From the NCBI GenBank assembly GCA_013400155.1, contig VXBM01000680.1, positions 5,398 to 69,397 of the forward strand: 64,000 bases of DNA, given 5' to 3'. The translations under genes were made by a program, and so were the position numbers. This document shows positions 34,801 through 47,776 of the stretch, in pieces. How positions within the stretch are numbered: position 1 is the first letter of the stretch; each line of letters opens with the position of its first letter. The notes under the pieces are model-generated. The model was not told where the DNA came from. It was given only the letters and a program-made list of their open reading frames with translations, and searched no databases. The DNA comes from Helopsaltes ochotensis. Taxonomy: Eukaryota > Chordata > Aves > Passeriformes > Locustellidae.

Positions 34801-37800
34801 GCACCATCATTTAGATATTGGGTTGCTGGAGAAAAAATATAGATAGTTTCCTTCTATACCCAAATAGATTGTGCTCAGACCTAATGCTCTTTTCTCTTGC
34901 AGGCATGCTGTATTATCATCAGCTCTAAAGAAACTCATTTTCTCCGCTTAAAATTTCCTGTATCTTTTTGAGAAAAAAAATAAAAGAAATCCCACATCTT
35001 AGAAGCTGACCATTTTTGCGGCGCGCTGTTCCGCTTTCTCTCTCCAGGATCTAAGCCGGTAGAACCTTACAACGCGCTATGAAAACACCACTTATTTCCC
35101 GCTTTTAAGAGCGGGAAGAGAATTCCACGTGGCCCAAAAGCAGCACTACGAAGCCACTCACTTGAAGGGGTGGCCCTCGTCCGTCTTCTGCACGGCCTGT
35201 AGGACGGATTTGTAGATTCTGAAGCTGATGGTGGCCGAGAGGCCGGCCAGGGCCAGGTAGGCCACGACGCTGACGACGCTGAACTGGGTCAGGGAGAAGA
35301 GCAGCAACAGGAGGCTGCCGAAGACGATCCCCGTCTGCTTGATGTCACGCCAGTACAACAGGTCGATAGCTGGGGGGGAGAAGAGCAAATCGTTCAAGGC
35401 GGGAACCGGAAAGGCCCGGCCGGGCGCCGTGTGGGCCTGGCAGGAGGGCGAGGGCGGCAGGGATGTCTCTGCCCACGGCAGCAGCAACAGGAGCTCCTCG
35501 GCAGGAGCACAGAAGGGGCTCCAGCGACGCGCTGAGGGAATGGCAACCGATGACCTACTTGAAATCCTTGTTTTCCCCGCGCCTGGGTTAGCTAAGACGG
35601 GCGAGTATCGCCATCCGCAGCACGGTGGGTGGGTCCCTTGCAGCAGCAAGGCAAGTGCGAGCTGGGGTTTGTGTTGTTGCTAGGGCTGTACGGAAGATTT
35701 CAACCTACCTTGTATTTACTCAGTCTGAAAATTCAATTTATTTTGGGGTTTTTTTTTTGTTGTTTGTTTGTTTGTTTGTTTTTTTCCCCACAAGTTCAAA
35801 TGCCAAATGCTCGATCAAAGCATTTTCTAGTTTTGGTGGTTGATAAATGAATGAGAAAGTTTGGGGCTAGCCACAATAAACCACTTTCCCATTCAACATT
35901 TTGACAATTTTTGTTATTTTGTAAGTTTTGAGAAAGGAAAAGACTCCTGGTTTTACCACTCCTTAATAGTTCCATGAGTAGGAAACCATTTTTCAGATAA
36001 GGCCTTCAAATACAGAATAAATCTCTTTTGCTACTCAATTCAACTGTCTCAGAAATACAAAAAAAAAAAAAAGAAAAAAAAGCTTTTCACTTGTTATATA
36101 ACTTCCCCTGTCCATGGGAGGTGATGGTAAGAGCAAAACAAGTGCACAAGACCATTTTCAACTAGTGCATTTTTACATTTGTAAAGCAGTTAACTTTTAC
36201 AAGTGTTTTCCACCCACTTTGTATATTTTATTTCAAGCTCTCCAGCAAAAAAATTTAGCATCGGAGACAGCCACTAAAATAGCAAAATTTTACAAAAGGA
36301 TTGTGGAATATCCAGTCAACAAAGGTGAATTTAATCTGTTTACACCCACAACCTGCTTCTAAAAGGACTCTTCAGAGAACTCCAGCCAGAGAACATGCTC
36401 ATGACAACCTAAACAAAACAGCTTTAATTTCACACACTGCACAAGTCCTCAAGAACAGCTTGAACACACCACCAGCCAAACAGATTTGAGAGATGCCACT
36501 TGTCAAATCATTCTGAACAAAGAGTAAATTCAGGAAAAACTGCAATCTGTCAGGAAAAAAAAAAAAAAAGAAGTCACTGATACTAAAAGAAACAAAATTA
36601 ATCCAGCCTCTTAGTCCTTATCATCTAATCTCCAAAACTTCTGAGTCATCACGGCGTGTTTGCCTTGAGTCAATGAGTTACATTACTCATTACTATTACA
36701 CATATTGGCCTTGCCTTACAGATGGGCTTGAATGCAAAAATTGCTGTTGTATCACTGAGCTCTCCTCTCTTAATGCATCATTCACATCCAATTATATTCT
36801 CCTGTTGCCCTGATTTTTGCAGCCTTTCTGATGCGTTTCTTAGCTTTTAGAATGGAGTCAGAATTCTCAATGTTTAGGCAGTGCTTTGCTATTCCCACGC
36901 TGGTGTATCTGTAAGATAAGGTTTGTTTTAGGAAATGGATTGGTAAACATCACATACCTTTAAATGCAAATTGTACTGACTGACTGTCAGCTGAGCCAAT
37001 TGGAGATGAGAGGTGTTCACCTTCTCATCCAATCCCTGGCATGGACCTGCGGTCTACTTAAGAAAGAAAGAATAAACAAAGGCTCTCTTTTGGGTCCTTC
37101 TCCTCATCGAGTGTCCTGTGTGGTCCTTGCTAAGCTGAACAGCCCACATTCTCCTTCACTATACACTATATAATAACCTTTTACTATTTTTAAGTAAGTT
37201 CAGTGTTCAGCACCAGGCCTGTGATGGTGAGCACACAGGACTGGATCCTATGGGCTGCACAGAAGCCACGGGACAACGGACCTTGGTGCCTGTTCTGGGA
37301 TCCTGGGTGCTGACTCCACAAAACAGGGACCACTCTTTTACAGATATATGCCCACTCCTGCCTCCTGCAGAAACCCCGGGGCTGGGAGTAGGGAATGCTC
37401 CAAAATGCAGTCCCAGCATCGTCAGAGCACCTGGATGAGGAGGTTTAGCAGCAGACACAGCTGTACTGCAGGACACAGCTGGAGCTCCACAGATTGCTCA
37501 CAGTGACGAGGTGCTGGAGCACGCAACTCCATCCTTGCAAACCATCCTTACAAAATGGCATCCAGAACACCAGTGCACAGGTTTGGCCATTTTTCGTATT
37601 CTTTTTCAGTTAAGGTACTTCGAATCCTGAAGCACAACAACTGGGTGCTGTCACCAGTGAGCATTTGGACAGGAGGTGTTATTACATTTTCTGTGAGGGT
37701 GGGGAGGCCCTGGCACAGGGTTTCCACAGAAGATGGGGCTGCCCCATCCCTGGAAGTGTTCAAGACCAGGCTGGATGGGGCTTGGAACATGTGGAAGGTG

Positions 37801-40800
37801 TCCCTGCCTATGGCAGGAGGAGTGGAACGAGATGATTTTTAAGATTCCTTCCAACTCAACCCAACCCATTCTAAGATTCTGTGATTACTCACATGCAGAT
37901 ATTTTTCATGCTCAAAAATTACTCTGTCAGAGGACAGTACTGGAAATTTATGCAAATCTGATTCAGAGATATCTAAGTTTTCTATCACACAAAACCTCAA
38001 CATTAAATTAAATAAGCACAGGTGAGCTGGTGTACCTGGTACATCATCTGCTGGTGGCAGAAAAAGGACATGTGCCAGGGGAAAACACTCCCTGGGACAC
38101 AGGCAGTAGGGAGGCAAACAAATGAGAACTGAGCCAAAAAAATACAAACTGAACTCCAACAGAGCTCCCTGAGTCTATCCCAATGAATGATAAGATCCAA
38201 AATGACCAACTAAGCCTTTTTCTTCTGATAATCTTCAAACTCTTACTCCTGCAGACCGGCAGTGGGCTGCATCCTCATGCAGAGAGATGCCAAACTGCAT
38301 TTTCTCAAAAGGGAAGATACTGAGTTACTCGAGACAGACATGACCAGGTACGTGTATGTCCTGAAAGTCATCTGTTCCTGCCATGGAATGACTGGGATAT
38401 TTACTCAGCGGTATCAGGTAAGGAAAGGATCAGAGCGAGATGGACGGAGGCCAAGTGACACAGTTCTGGGAACAAGTGCATGCACGGGGGAGGAGATGAA
38501 AAAGCATCTGGCCTCTTTCTCCAGCCAAAGGAGACCTGGGAGAGAGGGATCCTGTGTTGTTTAGACCTGAGGCAAATATTCCCATGGGCATGGAAAAAAA
38601 AAAAATTGTCAACTGCTCGTTGGAAAATCTCAGCATAGAAAAGGGAGACACAAGTTCAGTGATTTTTACATGACTCTCACAGTGCCCAGGTTCAGCCTGA
38701 GAGCACATTTACCCCACCCACGGCCTGCCAGGTCTGTCAGGATTCTCAAGGGCAGGAAGAACACTGGCCTTCTCCTCATCTCCCTCGAAGGAACAGGAAG
38801 CTGCAGCACTGCTGCCCTGTCCAGCTGTTCGGCTGGGATTTGATGCTCCTGCAGCATTCCTCCTCCTCTCCCTTAAGGAGAAGCAGCTGAGCCAAACCTC
38901 TTGGCAAAAGGTGATACAGGAGGGAGGTGAACCTTACAGCTCCTTGGGCAGGGAAGGGGAAGAAGGAGAATCCAGAACTAGAAATCAGTGGAGACTTAGG
39001 AAGACTTTGGCTGACAGGCCTCAGGGATTTGAGCTGTATCAATTCCCCTGGAATTTAGATGCTGCTAAAATCACCTGAGGTACACCTGTCAGAGCCATGT
39101 TTTCTCTTTCAGTTGTAGCTTCAGTCACTTCAAAGGCTTTTTACATTATTGGAATAGAACAGAATAGAATAGAATAGAATAGAATAGAATAGAATAGAAT
39201 AGAATAGAATAGAATAGAATAGAATAGAATAGAATAGAATAGAACTATTTCAGTTGTGAGGCACCTACAACCACCACCTACTCTAACAGCCTGACCAATT
39301 CAGGGCTGACCAAAAGCTAAAGCACGTTTTTGAGGGCATTTTCCAAAAGCCTCTGAAACACAGACAGGTTTGGGGCATTGACACTCTCTCTAGCAGCCAG
39401 TTCCAGACTATGACTACCCTCTTGGTAAAGAAATGCTTCCTTGCTGAGACAGTAGTCAAACACATTTTTCTCCTACATTTCCTTACCTAAACAAATCTCT
39501 CTTAAAAACAGGGAGAGGCACTCTGGGTGCAGAACGCCCCAGCTGGGTTCCTGGCTTCCTCAGAGTGCCATTTTCTCCTATAACCATTTACACCAGAGCC
39601 AAAGCACCTGTCACATCACAGTCTGGTGCTGAAATAGAGACCAAGGGGCAAACTAATGAGAATTTTTCTCATTGACCATCAGATGAACCCAGACTTGCAT
39701 CAACTCTCCTCACACACTTTCTTTTTTATTCTAAACAGGAATGAAAATTAAAGATGAGGTCGTCCACCTCATTTATATGCCTGCTTTGAGTTTTATCTCA
39801 CCCTACATTCCTGTAAAACCGATTAAGATACCAAACAACTCCTCCCAAACACTCTCTGACCCCATGGGTTTAATGTCTTTCAACAGGTCACTCAGTATAA
39901 ATAGTGCCTGAGCCTTCGCTGCAGGGCAGCTGCCTGTTGCTGCCTGTACCCCTTCCTTGGCATACTGCAGAGACAACCAGCCAGGAGGCTCAGAGCAGCC
40001 TCCCCAGCACACGGGGACGCAGTGGGAATGAGGATGACAGGGCCAGGAGCTGAGCTGGAGCCACAGCTCTCACACACCCCCCCCTCCTCTGCAGAGCCAC
40101 TCGCCAGCACGCGCCGGACCCACGCCCTGCCAGGCTGAGACACCTCCAGCCCAGCTCTAAGGTGGGCACAGCATTCCCCAGACAAACTAAAGGGCAGAGG
40201 GGACCTCACAGCACGAATTAACCACATAATAATTGAGTGCTTTGGTGAATCAGAAGGGAAAGGGTAAAAGGTGCTGGTGTGGTGCAAGTGCCGGGTGTTT
40301 TACCTGGAAGGGATGTGTGTGTGCAGGGTGCTGGCCAGACCCCACCACAATGGCAGGATCCTGAGCAATGCACACTGAATATTCATGAGGCAGGAGGCTG
40401 GTGCCACGTGAGGCTGTCGATGTGTGATGTGCATGCAATTGGACAGGGGCTCAGGCTGTTTGGCTAAGCAAGATCCACTTCCCAGAGCCAAAACGCCAAC
40501 TTCAAACCGCTTGCAGCGAGGGTTTGCACAAGGGGTTTGGGCACCAAAATCAGCCTTGGCTTCACTTGAGGGTCGGGCTCCTTCTGTTTTGAAAATCACC
40601 ACTGTATAATCCTGCCCATGCCCATTAACATGCAGAAGCTGTTCTGCTGTAGCTTTCCATGGTCTCCCTTTAGCCTCCTGGAAGGAGGGAAGCAACATCA
40701 CTCACTTTGCAGCCTTAACAGGACAACTCACCAAAGGTCTGAGTCATTTGTGGAGGTATAAAAGGACTCTGGGTTTTGCCAGAACTGCCTCAGACTCAAA

Positions 40801-43800
40801 TCCATTTGTATTTATTAAGGAAGACTTACCAGCCGTCTTTAAGACAGCAGCACTGCAGGTCACTGCCAGTGCCTTGGAAGAATTTTTCTGGAGAAGCGTG
40901 TCTGATGAGCTGTTTATCTGCAAGCGTCGCCTGCTTGTGCTTTTTAACTCACAGAAGAACTTGCAAAAATGTTACTCAAGCAGTCTTCTAGTTGCAAGAT
41001 TTTTCATGGGTGCCAAAACCAGTGCTTTAAAGCCATACTTTTATGGCAGAACCTCACCTGACTAAACTAACGGGATCCTGCACTCGGGGCTAAGTCACAG
41101 ACTAGCAAAGGTGAACTCTATGGTACAAGAAACCACCTATTAATATGAACAGCTGGTAAATACCCATGTTTGTGGGGCAAGCTAAAATCAACCTCACAAA
41201 TATAAGAAACAGCAGCAGCAGGCAGTGCTTGTGGCAGCAAGTAATGGCTCACGAGTGCCTAAAAGCTCCCACAGCTCTTACCACGGCTTGCAGCAGAAAA
41301 TGTTTCTACTCCTCAGTACTTGGTATGAAAAAAGCCAGAAGACAGATGTGGGGGCTGGAAAGGGCAGTGCCAAGGTAGATTGATTAGGAATGCTCCTGAA
41401 TCCATTCTTGTTAGAAACATTGTGCTTGGGGGGGTTCTTGTGGTCTCCAGAATCCTTGTGGTGTGGGGCAGCTGCAGGCCCAGCCTTCTGAGCAGAGATC
41501 CCACAGGGAGAATGGAGGATCCAAACCAACCGGTAGCTAAAATGTCCTCCTGCATGGTTATGTTTTCCAAAAATATTTTTGCAGGAAAAATGGGGATCTT
41601 TCCACGGCACGTCTCAAAGAAAAGTATTTTAGAATGGAAATTAATGATCAGCCAAGCAGAGACTGGACAACTCAAACCTTCCACGGCTTCTCCTCTGAAA
41701 ATCTCTGTTCTCTCCTTCTGACTTTGCAAGTTTTGCCTCTACTGCAACAACTGTATGAAAAATGATCATGCAAAAAGCAGCACTTCCCATGGAAGTTAGT
41801 ACAAAAGTGTGAGCAAACCCCTGGTACCCAGCCTTCAAGTGAAGCCCATGGGCCTTGACAACTGTATAAAAGGTTGTATGCTCTGTACTACACTACTAAC
41901 ACCTTTGGAAGGGAACAAGCTGCCCTTCCCACCATGGAGGTGCCACCAGGCCTGCTCAGGAGGTAAAATCAATAGGTGGTACTGCTTCACTCCCTATCTA
42001 ACAATACCTTTTATGAGAAGTGACAAAAACCTCTCTGTACACAGCATTTACTTCTGTACACTGTGTAATATTACAACTTTATAAATATAAATGACTTCAT
42101 AAGGCATTTATCAGACCTTCTGGGAGGGGAAAAAAACACCAAGAAATACAATTTAAGAAGAACAATCTTGTTTACAGAGCTGTCACAAAAGTATTTGACA
42201 ACAGAGACAATGCTGTATGTTTCGAGTAGAAATAAATGCTGCTCACACTCAAAGCAAGCGCAGTTTGCAGGTTTAACCACAGGCTGCAGGACCAGCCTTT
42301 CCCTCTCCTCTCCAGCGAAGGATCCAATGGGGACACTGCCCCCCTCCCCACAACAGATTTGATTCTAACGTAATACAGATGGATACGCGGTTTAATGAGC
42401 AGTCTGCTGCCTTCAGGAGACTGCAGTGATGAACAGCAGAGCCAAGAGAGAATATCTGTGCTGCTTCATGAGGTGTATCTCCTGATCCTTCATCTCCAGC
42501 CTTGAGGAATCTCTCCATACCTCTGCCTCTTGTACACACTGACCATTAACTTCCTGTCCTCAGTTCAGCTTTATAACTTTATCATCCACCTGTTTCAAGG
42601 TTTAGCTTGAAAGCTCAGACCTTCTCAGTCCCCAGAGTCTGATGAGAGGAGACCTGGAACAAGACTAGGAAAAAGCAAAACCTCGATACAGGATGCCGTC
42701 CATGTTATATCCTACAACATCTGCAAGATCAAGATAAGAGCAAAAAGGTATTGATGGATTGCCCTATGTGAGGCACCAGAGTAGGCTTGGATAGACAGGA
42801 GAGGGAGGACTGGCAGTAAAAAAGGATTGTCAGTAAAAAATCAACCCTGCAACTACACCACACACGAGTCTGTTGAAGCATTTATTATCTTTAATTATTA
42901 ATTATTATGTGATTGGTGCTGCTAATGATTACGCTGTTGTTATTTTCATGTTCACTTGAGAGATGCTTTAAGACCAGGACTGAGCACAGCAGCAGGAGAA
43001 ACACACAATTCCTGCTCATCAAACTGTATCACTGCCTGCCTTGGCCAGTTTTTGGGGAAAATGGCATGGCTGTGATCTAAAATGGGCAGAAACCAAGGAG
43101 ACCAAGCAGAGTCCCTAATGCAGGCTCTGAGCGAGCATAAATGCTATGGAAATGTTACAATTTTCCCGAGACGCTCCTGGACCAAAGGAATAGACATGGA
43201 CTCTCTCTTAGACTCCATCCAAACATTGGAAAAATCTGCAGATTTTCAAAATGAGTGGTTCAGACCTATGTTATTTATAATTAAATATGATGTGGAGAAA
43301 GTACCTCATCTGATATCACAAAAGCCTCACCAGAGCTCACTTCCCAGAGGCCTGATGAAAACAAAAGCAGCTCTCCAAATACTGCCTTCAGCTAGTGCCC
43401 ACCCATCACCCCCTTGATGGAATTTAAATTAATCCTCAGGGAATACCTCACTATACTCTTTGGGGGAATTTTCACCTTGTTCTGGCAATGAAAGAATATT
43501 GTCCATCAGTTCTTAAAAGACATGGCCCTGAGCAACCTGGCCTGGTGGAAGGTGTCCCTCTCCATGGAAGGGAGGTTCGAACTGGGAGGTGTTTAAGGTC
43601 CCTTCCATCCCAAACCATTCTGTGATTCTGTGGTGGCACAGCAGGTGTGCAGAGCACATTTTCTCAGTGATTTTTTTTTTTTTTTTTGCTATCAACAGGA
43701 ACGTGCTGGAAGAAGAAGTGATACAATTTCTGCATCAGTGCCAAAAAAAAAAAAAAAGACACACAAATCTGAAAGTGGTAAACAATCTTGACAAATTACC

Positions 43801-46800
43801 TTCAAATTTCACAGGAAATCATCTATGAAATTAGGAAATAAACTCCCCATAATTTGGTATAGTTTTATGAAACTATGAGCTGAATTGGTTACAGCAGGTG
43901 TTGAGTTGGTACCAAGGTTTTAGCCCTACCAAGACCCAATATAAGAACCAAACACTGGGGTAGATCTTTATCAAGTGCATCCCAGCTGAGAGATCAGCCC
44001 ACAATATTTTCAGTAAAGCACTGAAGGTACCAACTGGCTGAAGTTTCATTCTCATTATAAAGCTGTAATTAGGCAGACTTCACAACTGTCAATAAGATTA
44101 CAGATCAACAGCATGCAACTGTATTACTGCCATTGAAATTCTTTATCAGTCTTAAAGTGAGGAACATCGCCACGAACAGCTGCTGCAGCATCCCATCACC
44201 CTTTGGAAACCCATGGGTGTATCAGTCAAGTAAGGAAGCTGGCTGTCCGAAAGCAGCTGACAAGAAAATGATAATCAATAACTGCAGTCCCAAAAGAGTT
44301 ATGTCAACTGGATGGATTTGATGAAGTCTGCTGTCCTTTCCCACATTAAGTTATAATTATAGCACGGGTAATATTTAGGATCATTTTTATGAACAGTTCA
44401 TGGGCCTGCATCTCTGGATCTCTACCCTTCTCTTTTTTAATAAGTCTTGCAGAAGACTGAAGCTGCAGGAGCAAGCCTGACATTTATGACCAGCCAAGAG
44501 GTGGCATGTAGAAGGAAGAGTGGAAAAGGGAATTTTCATGAGGAACAGCATACTGACACCAAACAATTCCTCCAAGCTGAGGTGCAAACTTGGGCACTGA
44601 TCTCTTCTCTGTGGTGCCCAGTGACAGCACCTGAGGCTGGAGCTGTGTCAGGGGAGGTGTAGGTTGGATATGAGGAAAAGGTTCTTCACCCACAGGGTGG
44701 TTGGGCACTGAACAGGTTCCCCAGGGCAGTGGGCACAGCACCAGGCCTGGCAGAGCTCAAGGAGTGTTTGGACAATGCTCTCAGGCACAGGGTGGGATTG
44801 TTGGGGTGTCCTGTACAGGACCAGAAATTAAGCTTTGACGAACCTTGACCCTGCCAACTCAGGATATTCTATGGTTTTATGTTCTTCCTAATCCTGAGAA
44901 CCTCTTTAGCAGGGCGTGAACCTGTGTCCTGCTGAGCTGAGCTGAGTCCCTGGGGAAGGCACGGGGCCCTGCTCCTTCACCTGAAGCTGCAGGCCGCCCT
45001 CGCCCAGCAGCTCCCGGTGGGAAGCTGCGCACTCTGTCACACTCTCGTGTCACACACACGGCTGGCACAGGCAGTAGACTGCTCCTCCAAGGCCCACAGC
45101 CACCCAGGGGGGACATTTCTCCTCGCACTCATGCATTATGCATGGCTCCATCCCAGCCTGCTTCAAATGCATCACCTTCCAGTGCGGAGGTGACTTGGGC
45201 GTGGAAGCTGCTGCAACTCCCCAAAGCCACCCATGTGAATATTTTGAATGAAGCAGACACCCAGCAGGGGTGAATTATTGTCCTGCTCACCCAAGGGCTG
45301 GACCATGATCTACCTTCGCTCTAATCCTGATGTACCTGCAGGATGGGCAGGTAAAAACCGATATTTCTAAATGCGTGCAGCAGCAGCAGTTGATTCACTG
45401 CCAAGGGAAAAAACAGTACCTCAACTGAGTGGGGCAAAGTCAAAGCTTCACCAAAGAGTCTTTGCAGCTTCTCATGATCCCCACCCAATTTTACACCAGT
45501 TACAAGTACTACAGGATCAATTAAATGATACAGCTAGTTGCAGGCTTGATTGTTGAGTAATCAAAACTCTTGTTAACCTCATTGTTGAATCTCCATAATT
45601 TCCATAAAAATATGCTCTGTATTTACTGAGGTTTCTCTCTGCATCTGTTACACTCACAGACACATTCCAGACTTTTCAGGGAGGAACCATAATTCCATTG
45701 ACAATCAAGCTGGCAAAATTATACAACTCCAGATTTGCACAAAACTGATATTCCAGGTTGACACAGAGACAACATGAATAATAGATACCAAAGGAATCAA
45801 TGAATCGTCTTTAGTCTTCGTTCTCCTGAATTTTAAATTTTCTCTATTTTATCTGGGACTGATCAAAGAATTTTGATGACAGAAATATTCTATGGCTATT
45901 TCATGTTTTCTGCAGCATCATTTTGGAATCATAAAGCACCACTCGAGGAAAAGAAAAAAATATGCAAATGATGTGGAAGTGAGGCAAGTGATTTATTTTA
46001 ACTGCGTTGATTTTTTCAGACCTGGGGTTTTTTTTCAAATCAACATGGGACATATTGTGCCATTCAATTTTTATCAAATCCACCCCACTTTCAAAAAGGA
46101 AAGCACTGAAGGAGAGAAACCCCACTATTATTATTAGTTATTAATTAAACAATAACAGCATGCTCTTTGTTATTCCCCTTTTTTAATTTATGATTTTTTT
46201 TTTCCTGACGAGAAGGAAAATACTCAGTTTGGTCCTAAAAACAGGTGGTTTAGCAATCTGACTCAGCAAGTCAATGTTTTTACAAGAATCAGCAAAACAC
46301 TGGGCATCTTTGAAGGAAAACCCAAACCCCACCCTACGAGGAAGTTCATCTGCAAAGCTCAGATGAAAAGACCCTGAAGTTTGGTTGTGACTCTCTTATA
46401 AGCTCAATGAATCCCACAAACGCATGGAAAACCCCTGCCCTTCATTTCGGTGTGGAAAGCCGGAGCTGCTGGAGCCTGGCATTTAACAGGTGCATCTGTT
46501 TACTTTCCAGCTACTCATCTTCCTTATAAAAAAAAAACAAACCCTCAGTTCTTAAATACAATTAGATGCTGAATTGAGACTGCAAAAAATATCAAGCTCC
46601 CTAGAGACAAGCGTCTGAAAGGTCCCTCCATCCCCACCCCTCCCCAAGAAACACTTTAGGAAGGTTTTTCCAGCTTCTGTTGCATCGAGCTGCGTTTATG
46701 AAACTATGTCTGCAAGGATCCTGGACCCTTTTAATGAGATGATGCTATGGAGTAATCTCTCCGCGAGCATCAGCACCATGAACTGACTATTCAGCGTAAA

Positions 46801-47714
46801 CATGCACCTTAAAATTAAAAAAAAAGAAAGAAATTACATCCGAACAAAGCCTGCCCGAAGCAGCCCCAGCCTGCCCGGCAGGATCAGCCGCAAGCTTTTC
46901 TCCCTCTTAATCTGCCCACCGAGCAGCGTCACAGAGTCTGCCTTTTATCAAAACAAAGGCTGGATGCTGCCTTGGGAAGTGTGAAGCCGACTAAAAATGG
47001 CTGAAAAGCTGTCCAAGGCACCCGGGAAGGTGGCCAGCCCCACCCAGCGCAGACACCGACCCGCTCCAAACACGCTGAAATTCAGCCCAAAAAAGGGAGA
47101 TGCCATTGTTCCCTTCGCCTACGCGGCAGCCAGACAACATCACCGCAATATTTTCACCCCCTCGAAGGAGTGCTCGGGAGCATCATGAAAGGATTGTTGT
47201 GGGTTTTTTTTTTCAAAAAAAGAACACCACCCCGGAGCAAAGTAGGCAGCGGGGGGCCATCCCGCGGCTCTGTCGCCCTCCTCGCCGAAGCTGCGTTTTC
47301 TTTGTGTGCCACAAGGCTAAAGCCCGGCTCTGGGTGTGTCCGCGGGCAGGAGGGACCCGGCAGCCCCACGCCACCGCCTCCAGCCCCGGCGGGCACCCAG
47401 GCACCGCCAGCCGGCTTCCCTCAAGCCCGAAAGGTAGGAAACCATGGCAGCGATGTGGCGGCGGAGAGAGTGGAGGATGAGGAATGACGCCGCTGAGGGC
47501 AAGGGCGGATGCTTTGGGGATGAGCTGCGAGGTGGGAAGGGAGAGGACCTGGATCCTGGATGCTTTCAGGGTGAGACACCTGGGGACGGCAGAAATGCAT
47601 TCCCAGAACAGAAACAGGGGGCTTTCCATCTTCCTTTCTTAAATCACCCCCAAAAGAAAAGCTTCGCGGGGAGGGGAGAGGAGACAAGCATGCAAAGGCC
47701 CACAGGTGAACAAT

Positions 47715-47776
<62 letters not shown>

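Larger units (their letters stand above)
31860..35161 (-). other. Compact RTN1 introns between the shared exons
   Basis: Excluding exons, five introns lie here: 34244-35161 (918 bp), 33267-34104 (838 bp), 32826-33196 (371 bp), 32687-32778 (92 bp) and 31860-32627 (768 bp). All are GT-AG on the minus strand. I see no transposable element in them, unlike the large intron upstream. Confidence 0.85.

Noticed and set aside
35370..35649. Extension of the reticulon frame upstream of residue 21
   Set aside because: A clear acceptor AG at 35371-35370 precedes the conserved AIDLLYWRD start, the extension has no reticulon similarity, and phase fits the exon at 47842.
39152..39244. Regular array considered as CRISPR or minisatellite
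   Set aside because: It is a perfect 5-bp microsatellite with no spacers, in a vertebrate genome and attached to a CR1 tail.
47100..47630. Overlapping frames of 80-138 codons on both strands
   Set aside because: A CpG island gives long frames by chance; they overlap in several frames with no known domain.
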